Source: Phlegmacium glaucopus (taxonomy: Eukaryota; Basidiomycota; Agaricomycetes; Agaricales; Cortinariaceae). From it: 64,000 nucleotides of DNA. The notes below the pieces were generated by a model, which saw nothing but the letters and a program-made list of their open reading frames with translations, was not told where the DNA came from and searched no databases. The position numbers and the translations under genes were made by a program. The DNA lies in assembly GCA_015039465.1 (NCBI GenBank), contig MU130539.1:1-64000 (forward strand), given 5' to 3'. This document shows, in pieces, positions 36,020-49,000 of this stretch. The first letter of the stretch is position 1, and every line of letters starts with the position of its first letter.

Positions 36020-37260
36020 TTGGCGCAGTTAAGCCAACTTGAAACACACCGTTTTCCCCAAACTTTCGATCGACTGTATCTCCCTCAATTCACATCGCAT
36101 AAGTACACGCCTTAGTGTTTTTTGATCGCGTAGCTGAGCTCTATAATTAGTTGTACAAAAAAGTTCTTTGCCTCTCAAAATGATCGGAAATTGGAGTTGG
36201 GTCCATGATGTGGTACATGGCATGTGTACGAGATGGACTTGAGATTACAAAATGCCCGATATAGGCCAGCAAATCTCTGCGCCACGTATGGGAGGATTGC
36301 CACGTCCAAATGGAGAATAGTCTGAATCACTCCCAGCGCTAAAATCGGAATTGAATCTATTTTCATAAATCTTCAGTGGAAATTTTCAATTTAAAATAGA
36401 ATATGACTCGGAGAGAATATGGTTTGCTTCATACTGACAGAAAGTTTGACCTGAAACTTGCTGAAGGAGCCTTAGTAGCCATTTTCGGATGTTCGCCATT
36501 TTCAAGGTCATCAATGACAGCATGTATACATGGGTAAGCCCACAATAACCGTTGCAAAAGTATACCGTGATTTTAATTTATTACAACTAGTTACTAATCA
36601 ATAATAGACCCACTTCGCGTTTGCAGCGCTCGTGGAGCATGTAGTGACAGATCTTGAAATCTCCATCGACACACAGAGTGGGGTCATTGGCAAACACTGC
36701 TGAGAGTTGTCATTTGACATCTGCTGAGATATGTCGGCCATTTCCTAAGCCATGGTTTACGAAAATGATGAGAGCGGCAAGGGTTGGATTTCACAGGCGT
36801 GAGGAATCATGAATGTGGTTGATGATTGATCATGAGCGATGCATGAGCGTCGAACGACCTACCTGATTTAGCTTAGATTTATTTGTAGACGCTCCACAAT
36901 TACATGAGCGCTGCAAACACAAAGTGGGGCTATCGATTAGCAACCACTAGCTGTAATGAAGCAGCGATAACGGGTTGAATACATTGATAGTAAAGATTTA
37001 TTGGTAAATAATCATCTTCATGAAAACAGGCGTCTAGACGACAATTGGCACTCACTAAAATTTAAATAAATGAAACGGGGCGCAAAATGTTATCCTGGTA
37101 TAATTCCAAGGCATATTGCAAACATATTTGAAATGTTTCTCAAATATACTCTAGGATTGGAAAGGGATGGGGAAGATTTTTTAAATTTGTTCCACGTTTT
37201 CTGTTGGAGAAATCAAGCCAATCCCCCACCTTCTTGGGGTAACTAACGGCTGATACAAAT
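36020..37260. other. Non-coding part of duplication unit 1
   Basis: Apart from the MITE at 36584-36953 this is non-coding sequence repeated in unit 2 (about 39230-40080). No gene seen. Confidence 0.5.
36584..36953. mobile_element. 370-bp MITE with long TIRs and TA duplication
   Basis: Both ends carry roughly 50-bp imperfect inverted repeats (CAACTAGTTACTAATC... and CAGCTAGTGGTTGCTAATC... read inward), with the shared inner motif GTTTGCAGCGCTC. TA borders it at 36582-36583 and 36954-36955. Unit 2 of the duplication shows a single uninterrupted site, TTGTTAATGAAGCAG, near 39764. TA duplication and non-coding interior fit a Tc1/mariner-type MITE. Confidence 0.82.
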
Positions 37261-38643
37261 TTATGGAATTGGCTGAGCCTCCGACCCAGGGGGAATATTG
37301 AGACTATGATAGGCAGGCGGACCATCCGCCGCGCAACTGGCAGAGACGTTTGAAAACCCCGACTGGAACGGTCGATCAGGTGAATATGACGGTGCCAGAG
37401 ATGCCCTGTTCTCTGGAGTTAGAGTTGATGGAGATGCGGGGTCGAGGGGACCTCTTTCTTGTGAGGTATGAATAGTGTTTTCGGTGGGATTGTCATTTAT
37501 GTCGGATTGAGCCCTTGGAGAACATATGTGGGACGATTGGCCTGAAGAAGGTGGGTGGGGAATAGTGTGACCTCGCGAGGAATTAAACTTACCAGAAGTA
37601 GATGGAAAAGATGGTTCTGCTATCCCAAGCGCTGCTGTTTTTTCGTCGGAGCCAAAGTATCCAACAGGCGTCTCTTGCATATTGAACGGCGTGAGGGTCG
37701 AAGATGGCACTGTCTCTGCCCAGTTACTTTTCTCCCTTTTCCACGGTCGGTACTTTATGAGGAGGAATATAAATAACAAAAGGAGTGCAAGAGCACCTAG
37801 GGCGCCACCAATAATAGGACCTAGTGGAAGGGCGCGGGGACTCGAAGAGGATGGTGCGTCCTTAGAAACACCCGTCAGTTGTGGGGAAATGACGCCTTGT
37901 GGTAGGTATTTTCTATGAGATTCCTGCTTACAATGAGTAGTAGGACTCACCGGAGGGTGATCCACTGGTTGTTGTGCCCCCAGACGTACCTGCTGATGGA
38001 GACCCTGCATTGAGGGCAGTCGCAATACCAGCAGCATCAGTTGAATTCGATGAAGGAGATGTAACTCCAGAAATCGGTAAATTCGATACGACTGGACTAT
38101 TTGAACTGATTGCGGCAGTCGAGATGCTGGAAATCGTCGTCGTGCTTGGGGGTGTGCCGGGGGTGGTCGACGACGGGGTGTCATTGGTAACATTTCCCAA
38201 GATAAAACGATCAAGTTGAAAGGGCACACTCCCGGCGTTTCTCACGATAATTGTATTAAGACCAAACGACGAACCCGCAGTGTAAGGATATAATGGATAG
38301 TCTTCTTGGATATCTGAAGTGCAAGGTATCCCAACCTTGCCAGTCTGGCCGTCTCTAGTCCAACTTCCAGCAACAAAACCTGAACATACTGGTTTTACCA
38401 AGTTCACTCCAACGGCGTTAAGCCCTGGCCAATATCTCGGTTGTTGAAGCTTGAAAGATGGCAGGGAAAATACTACGCACCTTGGAAATTAAATGTGGCA
38501 GAGGCGCCATTTTGTGTGGTGGAATGTATGGTCCCATGATAGACCAGAGCATAATTTAGTGCGTCCGCATTCCAAGAGCCCGAGTACGATATACTTGGGT
38601 CTGTGTCATCCACACTCTGGACGGACGTGGGGAAGGTTGACAT
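37261..38643 (-). CDS. Single-pass membrane protein with S/T-rich ectodomain (paralogue 1)
   Basis: ATG 38643 gives MSTFPTSVQSVDDTDPSISY and SGSWN, the opening of a mushroom family with a beta-rich ectodomain (GTIHSTTQNGASATFNFQG). A GTGCGT intron leads to LNAVGVNLVKPVCSGFVAGS and SSFGLNTIIVRNAGSVPFQL, then a Ser/Thr stretch (NDTPSSTTPGTPPSTTTISS). A 55-bp intron (donor GTGAGT) joins to the membrane helix IIGGALGALALLLLFIFLLI with a KYRPWKREK stop-transfer. The cytoplasmic tail is Pro/Ser-rich and stops at 37261-37263 after EAQPIP. No signal peptide is obvious in the chosen start, so an upstream exon may be missing. Function unknown; a cell-surface role is inferred. Confidence 0.78.
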
Positions 38644-38779
38644 CGTAGTCGAACCAGAGATTCAGGGCAGCATTCATAAATTAAAGCCTTAGCCTGTCCC
38701 TGAGTCTGGTAGTATACCAAATAGATAACAGCGTCCATTATCCTCCCCACTGAAATGGTAAGAACCAAGAAGTGCGTAG

Positions 38780-40276
38780 TTTAAACTTCAATTCAGAGAA
38801 TCTGTATGCGCGTGAGGGTTGAATCTTACTTCTGCATGCACGCTCGACAATAGCGGTCCACCCTCCACCACTCTTTCAGCCTCATTTTGATGAGGCCCCG
38901 GTACAGATCTAACACCATCTGCAAAAGAAAGCAGTTTCAATCCATACATACCATAACCTTGACAAAAAGAAATCCATTTCAGACCCTTTTACGAAAGACG
39001 AATTAGAAATACTACACCAACCACTTCCGATTCAGTTCAACTCTCGTCGTTTTTATTAATCGTTCCTGCTTGATCCTAGAACATCGTCAAACTAAACCTG
39101 AATGTCATAAGTGCAAATTCCTCCGTTTTGAAGTGTATGATTCAGCTCTTATAACTGTGGTGGTTCTCAAGATGGTGTTACGGCCGCCTGACGCGTTGAC
39201 GCGTTACTTGTCAAAATAGTAGTTGGCGCAGCTACAGACAAACACACCGTTTTCTCCAAAGCTTCGATCGACGATATATCCCTCAATTCACATCGCATAA
39301 ATGAACCCCTTGGTATTTTTGATCGTGTAGCTGAGTTCTATAATTATTTATATGCCTCCCAAGAAATGATCTTGGAGTTACATGGCCTGTGTACGAGATG
39401 GACTTGTGAGATTCCGATATAGGCCAGCAAATCTCTGCGCCACGGATGGGAGGATTGAGACAGGTCACGTCCAAATGGAGAATAGTCCAAGATTTTCTCC
39501 CGGCGCTACAATTGGAATTGAATAAATCTTCAGGGAAATTTTTCAATTTAAAATAGGTTCCAAGGTAATATGACTCGGAAAGAATATAGTATATTTCATA
39601 CTGATAGAAAAATTGGTGCAATTTGACCTGAAGCTTGCAAAGGAGCCTTAGTGGCCATTTTCGGAGGTTCACCATTTTCAAGGTCATCAATGACAGAATA
39701 TATGCACGGGTGAGCCCATACAGACGACAACGACCTTTGAAAAAGTATATCATGATTTAAATTTGTTAATGAAGCAGCAAGAGATAATACAACAAGTTGA
39801 ATTGACAACAGTAAAGAACAATCAACTTCGAGAAAACAGGAGTCTAGACAAGAACCACTCACCAAAATTAAAATAAAGGAAACAGGGTGTAAAATGTTAT
39901 CCTGGTATAATTCCAAGGCATGTTGCAAATGTATTCAGAATATAGTATACTCTAGGATCGAATTGGAAAGGGATGAGGAAGATATTTTACATAAATGCCG
40001 TTCTTGATTTATGATGCGGTTCCAAATCAAGGACAATTTAGAATTTTCTCTTCCATTTGTTCCACATTTGGCTGAGCCCCCGACCCAGAGGGAATATTGA
40101 GACTATGATAGGCAGGCGGAGCGGAGACGTTTGAAAACCCCGACTGGAAGTGCCGTCGATCAGGTGAATATGACGGTGCGAGAGATGCCCTGTGTTCTGG
40201 AGTTAGAGTTGATGGAGATGCGGGGTCGAGTGGCCCTCTTTCTTGTGAGGTATGAATAGGGTTCGCGGTGGGACTG
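38780..40276. other. Non-coding part of duplication unit 2
   Basis: Duplicates 35760-37260 minus the MITE. Bases 40080-40276 still resemble the C-terminal coding exon of paralogue 1 but are out of frame with paralogue 2. Confidence 0.55.
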
Positions 40277-41505
40277 TCATTTATGTCGGATTGAGCCCTT
40301 GGAGAACATATGTGGGACGATGGGCCTGGAGAAAATGGGATCGTGAGGAATAATGTGACCTCGCGAGGAATTAAACTTACTAGGTGTAGATGAAAAAGAT
40401 GGTTCTGCTATCGCAAGCGCTGTTTTATCGTCGGAGCCAAAGTGTCGAACAGGCGTCTCTTGAATACTGAACGGTGTGAGGGTTGAAGATGGCATTGTCT
40501 CTGCCCGGTTACTTTTTTCTCTTTTCCATGGTCGGCACTTTATGAGGAGGAATATAAATAACAAAAGGAGTGCAAGAGCACCTAGGGCGCCACCAATAAT
40601 AGGACCTAGTGGAAGGGAGCGGGGACTCGAAGAGGATGGTGCGTCCTTAGCAACAGCCGTCAATTGTGGGGAAATGACGCCTTGTGATAGGTATTTTCTA
40701 TGAGATTCTTGCTTACAAGGAGTAGTAGGACTCACCGGAGGATGATACACTGGTTGTTGTGCCTCCAGACGTACCTGCTGATGAAGACCCTGCATGAAGG
40801 GCAGTCGCAATACCAGCAGCATCAGTTGAATTCGATGAAGGAGACGTAACTCCAGAAATCGGTAAATTTGATGTGATTGGACTATTTGAACTGACCGCAG
40901 CTGTCGAGATGCTGGAAATCGTCGTCGTGATTGAAGGTGTGACAGGAGTGGTCGACGACGGGGTGTCATTGGTAACATGGTAACATTCCCCAAGATAAAA
41001 CGATCGAGTTGAAAGGGCACACTCCCGGCGTTTCTCACGATAATTGTATTAAGACCAAACGACGAACCCGCAGTGTAAGGATAGAATGGATAGTCTTCTT
41101 GGACACCTGAAGTACAAGGTATCCCGACCTTGCCAGTCTGGCCGTCTCTAGTCCAACTTCCAGCAACAAAACCTGAACATGCTGGTATTACCAAGTTCAC
41201 TCCAACGGCGTTAAGCCCTGGCCAATATCTCGGATGTTGAAATTTGAAAGATGGCAGGGGAAATAATACATACCTTGAAAAGTAAGTGTGGCAGAGGCGC
41301 CATTTTGTGTGGTGGAATGTATGGTCCCATGATAGACCAGAGCATCGTGTAGTTGGTACGTATTCCAAGAGCCCGAGTACGATATGCTTGGGTCTGTGTC
41401 ATCCACACTCTGTTCGGACGTGGTGGATATCGTATAAGAACCCGAGTACGATATGCCTGAGCCAGTATCATCCACACTCTGGACGGACATAGTGATGGTT
41501 GGCAT
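40277..41505 (-). pseudogene. Membrane-protein paralogue 2, frame-disrupted
   Basis: Same layout as the 37261-38643 gene. ATG 41505 gives MPTITMSVQSVDDTGSGISY, and the SVDDT..SISYSGS motif occurs twice in tandem. An extra 8 bases near 40977-40984 (GTAACATG-type duplication) shift the frame before the Ser/Thr stretch. The 55-bp intron that follows has no stop in this frame, and 8+55 is a multiple of three, so leaving it unspliced brings the membrane helix (IIGGALGALALLLLFIFLLI) back in frame. A further net +4 difference near 40325-40360 ends the protein early at 40277-40279, removing about 75 tail residues seen in paralogue 1. Either a decaying copy or a rewired one. Confidence 0.72.
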
Positions 41506-41846
41506 CGTAGTCGCACCAGAGATTCTGACAAGTCAGGGCAGCTTGCACAAATCTAAGCCTTAGCCTGTCCCTGAATCTGGTAGTACCACATAAATAACAG
41601 ACCCTGGGGACGTCAATCCGATAACTGAATGATAGACCCAAAAATATCAATTGCGACGCAGAAGGCATTACTGGGCAGATTTTCGTTTCCAAGTACTTAG
41701 TACAGCACCGCGCAGACGAAAGTCGACAAGAAAAAGCATTTGATGACTAATTCATATTTTAAACTCAGTATCTAGACAGTTGCCGGACGTTTTTAAAAAA
41801 AAGTTTGCCAGGCGAAGTTGCGAAACCCCAAAAAGCTATAAGCACA

Positions 41847-44800
41847 ATGACTACGACTTTGCCCTTATTCTGGGATCTCTCGTCAGCGTCAAAAAAAGAC
41901 CGAATTGATGCATCAGTAAAACTGGTCGGCGCACTGGAGCATTTTCAAGCCAAGTTTGTGCCTCAAACACCGGCACCTGGCACCTCTGGCTCTGATGATG
42001 AAGACGATGAAGACGAGGGTACAGCAACATTGGACGAGCTGAATCTGCTGAACGCTCAAGATGTGTCTTACTCTATTCGCCGACTTATTAGAGGGCTAGC
42101 AAGCCCTCGAGAGAGTAGTAGACTAGGATTTGCTGTTGCTCTGACAGAGGTGAGTTATCAAATAAAAGCTGTGATTCAAACTCACGAGTGCGATTTATCT
42201 TTATATCTAGCTTCTGTTGCGTATTGACACAGTCACATGCTCCCAAATTTTGAATTTAATATCGGAAAGCACCAAACACCAAGGATCCATGTCTGGTCAA
42301 GAAGAACGCGACGTCCTTTTTGCGCGTCTGTTTGGAACCATGTCTGTGATACAATCCGGGCTTGCTGTGCGAACAAGACCCTTGCCTACTTCGGCGTCGT
42401 CCGCAACTCTTGCCTCGAGTTTGGAAAGTTTTGAACATATTATTATTGAACTCATTGGTTTGGGCGACCAGAAGTCATGGTTACGAGAAAGCGCCTGGTT
42501 TTCCATAAGTCTAGCTGTTAGCACTCTGTACGAATCGGAGGTTTCATGGAAAGAAGACGCGGTGGAGAAGGTGCTACAGCATCTATTCATAGAGAATAAA
42601 ATTTGGTCGACCGAAAAAATTGCACTGGCTCTCAAATTGCAGGATCTATACCCTGGGCGTAATTGGAAAGCTCTCCTTTCGCCTACTTTCAAAATATCCG
42701 ACCTGCTTAGTACAGGAAATCTGATGATTATTGCACGAATATTGAAGGTCTGTCTTTCCATCGCTGCATTCGCTACCCTTTTTCTTACTAAGTTCATCCA
42801 GGAATCAGCAACGGACGAGGATGGGCTTAAAGACCATACTCAGGCACCAAGCGGGGCGTGGAAACCACAGCTAAATTTTGCCTGGGATATCATCTTGGAT
42901 CAGTTACTACCTGGCCCCAATGCTACAAAAGCTAGTAAAGGTTCATTTCAAGATTTCTATCGGGTAGTCGTTGATGGCAAGTGCTAAATTCATGCTGAGT
43001 TGTTTTGTTGCTTACTTCTATTGCAGAATCGTTGTTTTCGTCAACTTCATCCCCGCAGCGCAAATATTGGGGTTTCCAAGTGTTCCAAAAGGCATTGAAA
43101 CGAGTCGCAGAAGCCAATATGCCAATGTTATTCACTAAAAATTTTATGCGATCTTGGATAAACCATCTTTCAAAACGAGATAGATATCTTTACAAAGTTG
43201 CTCACCAGACGGTTCGGATCCTTTGTCAACCAATTTTCTTAATCTTTAAATCTCTCCTCACTAGGTAACAGAAGTTCAAGAATTCGTCAAAGATAAACCT
43301 CAACTGGCTTTCGCCGTCATTTTACAGTTGACTGACGTAAATGGCAACCAACAGTTTGACAAATTGACCAAAACGAAAACCGTAGAATCGATTTTGGCGT
43401 CATTGGACGCTCGTGGAATCCAACAATATATCGACTACTTAATCGCACAAACTGACAAGGCCGGAGAAAATATGTGGGTCGAGGTAATCCCTGTTCATCG
43501 TTTCGTTACACTGACTTTACTTAGTTCCAATATCGCAATAATTAATTCACAACGCGCGTGGGTCATTGACTCACAATTGGGTAATTTAATTCAAAATGGA
43601 ACAATACCAAAGGAGGATGCCTGGGTAGCGTCGATTCTTGATTGGCTTGTCATCAATGGCCTCTTTATCGTCAATAAAAAATCTTCTAAAAGTCCTTTGC
43701 GCTGGGTATGCTTTACTATCTCTTTACCAAAGTTGTATGCAACTCACACAATTTCTAGCTACGCAGCATTTGCCATCCAGCGTTCTCTGAGGACCTTCGT
43801 CGAAGCTGCCGTTTACGATTACTGAGTTGCTTGAGTGATCTAAATAATCAAACCAATATCGTAAAGTTAGGTGTGTTTTCAACCACGCATAGAATTTGTG
43901 TTGTGGGCTGATCTCAGTTTTCAGGCGACAAGTCAGTCAAAATTCACGCGGTCGCCTCGGATGGTGATTTCTGGATCGCCAAGGTTATATCTACCATTTC
44001 ACAGTTGGAGGAAGACAAGAAACACGTTGCATTGTTAGAGGATGTAGGAGAGGAAGAGCAGGCTTTGCGTGTCAAGGCCAAGAAGACTGTTGAAAGCTTG
44101 AGAAAGGTCAAATTCAGGAAAACAAATTTCCTGGTATTGAGGATTAATGTCTGTTATGGTAGATTTCAGGTGATAAGCGAGAAGCGGCCAGAGGAGCGGA
44201 ACTTCTTATACTTGGCACTCTCCTCCAACACTACTGTGCAGAAGGAGATGATGAAAACAGGTATACAGATGCACTTGAGGTGAACATGACTTCTAGACTT
44301 TGTATCTTTGCTCATATCATGAACAGACTTGCATCGATGGTGCTTCACGTATGCTGCTAGCTGATAACAAACAGAAGAAGAATGAGAAGACACAAGAACC
44401 TTCAGAGGACGCGGCTGACGAGCCAATAGACGTTCTCGTTGACACAATTATTGGATACTTGGAGAAATCGACGGCGTATATACGGACGGTTGGAAACCAA
44501 GTCTTTTCTTTATTGTCTGGGTCTGTCAAAGATACAACGATTGACCTTATTCTCGCTGTGAGTCAATCATATCTTATGATGTTTCCAGATATTTATCCCC
44601 ATTAGCAACTGGAACGACGGGATCCATCACAACTTGCTGAAGATGGTGATGAAGATATGGAGGACAGCGAGATTGTTAACGAAGAGGACGAAGACAACGA
44701 TGGCTCTGCAAGTGACGGCGAGGACGAGGACGAGGCGTCACAAGATGACGATTCAGACGACGACAGTGATGGCGCCGAGGTCGATTTGGAGCTTCGCAAT

Positions 44801-46075
44801 AAAATCGAAGAGGCTTTGAGAGTCAATGGGATAGAACCAGCTACGGGCGAGACAGATAGTGAAGATGAAGAATTAATGGACGATGATCAAATGATGGCAA
44901 TTGATGAACAACTGGCACAAGTATTCCGTTCACGCACGAATGAAAAGAAGGGAGGGAAGAGTATGTTATGTCAGTCTCACTATCGCTTCTTCATGCCTGA
45001 TGCTTGCTTCTAGGTGTTGATGCCCAGCGAGAGGCCACACACTTTAAGAACCGTGTGCTTGATCTCGTCGATATATTTCTCAAAAAACAGTCCTCAAGCC
45101 CCTATGTCCTGCGCTTGATGATGCCTCTGATCGACCTTTTTGGAGGTTCTAGTCAAGATGAGCGACAGTTATCAGACAAGGCGAAAGGCATCCTTCGTTC
45201 ACGCTTCTCCAAAGCCAGGGAAGTGCCCACCGAACTAGTTCCCGACCAAGTTCTCCTTATCGCAAGTAACATTCACACGCAAGCTAGAAAATCTCATTCG
45301 TTAGACTTGCTGTCAATACTCAGCTTATGCAGCATCTACCTCTCAAAAGCGTTGGTGCATTTGAAGGCGGAGGCATCGCTGCTTGAACTATATAAAGAAT
45401 CACTTACGGATTTCACAACAAGGAAGACTTCCTCATTGAATCCCACCTTCTTCCAAGAATTCCTACGGCGCTTTCCAGCTGAAGGATGGTGCCTCCGCCA
45501 CGATTTGCTCTCTCTTGGCAAATCATCTATTAACGCATATCGGCAATGTCAGGTTCTACAACTCTTGGAACTGCTTGTCAAGTTACTACCCTCGATGGTG
45601 CGTTCATCTTTCGTTGCTTGGTCTGATTATTTGATTACTTTTATTTCAGGGTGAGCGCGAAAAGGAAGTAGTAGAGTTCATGCCTCTCCTCCGGCAGCTC
45701 CTCCTTGACATGGCTAAGGATTCATGCTCCAAAAAAATAAATTTTACGACACCACAGATGAAGGAACTATTCAAGCTCGGAATAATGGCTGTCCGACAGA
45801 CCAACCACACCTCTCCAGACAGCGTAGGGTCAATATGGCTGCCACAGTCCTGGAAGTCCTTACAGGAAGACCTGGCCTCCTCTCGTTTCAAGAATTCCCC
45901 GGCTCTCCATAAGATGTGTGAACAGATTGTTCGTATGTCGCAAAAGCCAGATGAAGCCGTAAAGGGTCTAACACGCGGGAAACAAAAGCGAGGAATTGGC
46001 GAAATCTACAGTTCAGGAGAAGTCTTGACTGAGGAGCCCAAGAAGAACAAACGCAAAAACATGAAGGGTCTGTAA
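41847..46075 (+). CDS. POL5: DNA polymerase V / MYBBP1A-like nucleolar protein
   Basis: Nucleolar HEAT-repeat protein needed for rRNA synthesis and ribosome assembly, despite its polymerase name. ATG 41847 gives MTTTLPLFWDLSSASKKDRI; the conserved start continues VSYSIRRLIRGLASPRESSR, LGFAVALTELL, then DVLFARLFGTMSVIQSGL. Long helical repeats follow over many exons (AWFSISLAVSTLYESEVSW, YWGFQVFQKALKRVAEANMP, HFKNRVLDLVDIFLKKQSS). An acidic block (about 44650-44900, SDGEDEDEASQDDDSDDDSD) sits in the usual place. The basic tail ends KKNKRKNMKGL, stop 46073-46075. No catalytic polymerase residues are expected. The stop lies 7 bp from the MSH3 stop. Confidence 0.92.
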
Positions 46076-46082
46076 TGATAAA

Positions 46083-49000
46083 TTACATATTTTTCATGTT
46101 CTTTATAAAATCGCAAGTCACGCCTAAATCCTCTAAAGCTCCCTGTTCCACAACCCTCCCTTTGTCAAGACATTGCTGAATCAAATGTACAGCTCTCCGT
46201 AGCCTGGAAAAGTAGATCAGCAGCGTTCAGTCAGTGACCCGACATATGTATAGCTTACTTGTTCCTTTTGACACGCTCTTGAACTTCCTCTTGCAATCGC
46301 GACGAACGTTCAGAAGCCACAGAGAGAATAGTCTCTGGGATTTTTGCCAACCGGCCACATTCAACGCCAAATGATTCTACATGAGGGAAATTTCGTTAGA
46401 TTATTCGTTTAGTTTCGATGATTCAGTCACAAACCCGTGGCCATGCCAGCAGTCAAACTATACAAGAACATAATGCTACGAGTGCTGTCGATTTGCGAGT
46501 CCGCATGATATCCCATATGAATATTTTCTACATCGTCCGGAAACCTCGTCTGTAGCTTCGAAGCGACCAAAGGATAATGGGTAACGAAGAGGGTTTTGCA
46601 TTGGATAGTTTCTACTAGATATTGCATTGTTGCATCAGCAATTGCCATCTAGTAGTGATAGAGTTAGGACGAGCAGAGTATAATTATATGAACTCCTACC
46701 CCGTCAAAAGTAGAAGTGCCTCTACCAAGCTCATCTAATATCACAAGACTGTTCTTTGTCGCCGTATGCAGAATTTCACTGGTCTCCGACATTTCTACCA
46801 TAAAAGTAGATCGACCTCTTGCTAGGTCGTCCGAAGCTTAGGGAAAAAATGAGTTGAACCATCAAGATCAATCAGAATAACAGACATACCACCCATTCTT
46901 GTGAGTATGGAATCTAGCAATCCCATCTTTACGGAGGCAGCTGGTACGTAACTTCCAATTTGTGCCATGAGCGCAATTAGCGCAATCATCCTAACACAAC
47001 AACTTTTGCTAAATGTATCAAGAGCGAAGGTTAGAGACGAGGAAAGTAGATCCAGAGGGGAGGACTGACCCTCCCATGTTCGGCCCAGTGATGATTTTGC
47101 TCAAAGCTTCACCATCGCCCATCGTTATAGAATTAGGCACATAAGGATCCGAACTAAGAGCCTCAACCATAGGATGTCTACCATCCACAATTTCAAGCAT
47201 GTTATCATCGGTGAATTCTGGTCGAACATAGTTGGCTTGAAGAGCGACTTGGGCTAGACTAAGCAAACAATCGGCAGTAGCAAGCTTGTTGACTGCGTCT
47301 CGTAAAAGAGCATAAGAGTTTTGAGCAATTTCGCTAAGGAATGACTGGAATGCTTTGGATGATTCGGCCTTGCGGTATGTGAATATGAGGTCTGCCTCCT
47401 CACTTAGGTAAACCGACATACCTCCAAAGTTTCTCGATGTTGTGCTCGTTCCTCTAATTTCGCTCGGACTGATGGCGGTTGGTACCGTGCGTAGGTTTTG
47501 GTCCTTGATTAACCTACGTCAAAACGGGACTATTATGTCAAGCTGGGGCCTTACTTTGAATGCATGATCCAAGTTTCGGGAATTGGCCTGTTCTCACTAA
47601 TTTTAACCTCAACAAGATACTAGAAAGTCTAGTTAGATAAAACCAGATTACTGGACAGATCTGGGCATACTTCGTCCGTTGCGATCGTTGTCCATTGCAA
47701 TGATGGGATCCTCAGGAGTTTCCGTACTGTATACATATGATGTTACAAATGTATAGATATCATTGTTAGATAGAACCTACTGGCTTTTAATTCATCAATG
47801 AGTTCCACTTCAATTACTTGCATTGACTGTTGTACATCAGTCACATCCTTGGACACTGGCGCATCTTCACGCACCATATCTGCGTCAATAATACCCGGGT
47901 ACCGCTCAAGGTCGGTCCACATAGCATCTTTCTTGCCTTGCGAGGCTTTCTTCAAATTGACGGCACTTAACAGACCTTTTATTGGGTCCCTTAGTTTCGG
48001 AAAAGAGCTGATGATTTCATTTAAAACAGGAGAGTCGAGGCCGACACTGGCAGGAGTATCCACATTTTCGAACGCATCTGCAACTCTGTTGAATGCCGGA
48101 AGAAGAATGGCAAGTTCTTGAGGTGTACACTGAGATTTTATGATTTACTTCAATGACTGTGCCGGACTGTGGGAGTATTTTTATTTACCTGTCCATACTG
48201 GATTCTGCACAAGCCTTTTGCGAGATCTGGAAGACCTCTCAGGATGTTGCGAAGCGTGACCAGTCTTTCCGAATTGCTCTCAAGGATCACTTGAACAGCG
48301 TCGACACGATCCTGTAAGACTCTAGATCCTCAATATATATATAGCAAAAAAATTGTTAATTTCTCACCGTTTATCAACCAATGGTCTGCCAACCCAGCTA
48401 CGGAGAAGCCTCGCTCCGAACCTGGTTTTAGTTTGGTCCAATATCCAGATTAGGGAGCCTCGGATAGAGTTATCAGTATTGTTCCGATAAATTTCGAGGT
48501 TTGTTAGAGTGTTAGCGGCGAGTAACATGTGCACCCGGGTTGTAAATTTCGTAAAGAATTTGGTTTCTAGCAAGGCATCTGCAATGCCAAAAGCGGATAG
48601 GTATCGGATTGCATGCGCAAGTGCAATGACGACTGGTTTTGGGAAATCGGTAACGGCAGCCATAAGTTTGCCTGGAGTCTGCAGTCAGGAGAGAAATGGG
48701 AGTGTAAAGCAAGAGCAAGAAACCTGATTTAAAACTTTCCGAAGCTACAACAAATTTTTTCTTATCTGTGTAGAAATCTGAAACCTTCGAAAAGGCGTCG
48801 GTATAAGTCATGACGGATCGAAACTTTTCTGTGCGTATTCGATGGCCCAATGATGAAACACTAGATCATATTACATGACAACTCATTATCTGGATAAGGA
48901 CTACACTCACCCTGTGAAATGTGACAGCATTTTCCCGGTTGCTTCACTGAGACCATTTTCTGGCACTAACAATTCGGTCGGTCGGGTGTGCACTAGCCTC

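Larger units (their letters stand above)
35717..38737. repeat. Tandem segmental duplication, unit 1
   Basis: The sequence starting TTATCCTCCCCACCGAAATGG (35717) recurs at 38738, and homology continues through non-coding DNA and an entire membrane-protein gene. Shared landmarks include TGACGCGTTGACGCGTTAC (about 35989 and 39196) and AAGTGCAAATTCCTCCGTTT (about 35910 and 39112). Unit 1 ends where the second copy of TTATCCTCCCC begins. It contains a 370-bp MITE absent from unit 2. Confidence 0.88.
38738..41606. repeat. Tandem segmental duplication, unit 2
   Basis: Second copy of the roughly 3-kb unit, ending near 41606 where homology to the upstream flank of the unit-1 gene stops. It has about 190 extra bases (about 38818-39010) missing from unit 1, lacks the MITE, and its gene carries frame-disrupting indels. 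Confidence 0.88.

Noticed and set aside
37928..38229. Alternate frame running through the Ser/Thr exon of paralogue 1
   Set aside because: Splice sites (GTGAGT...CACAAG) join the S/T frame to the membrane exon cleanly; the alternate frame is an unspliced shadow.
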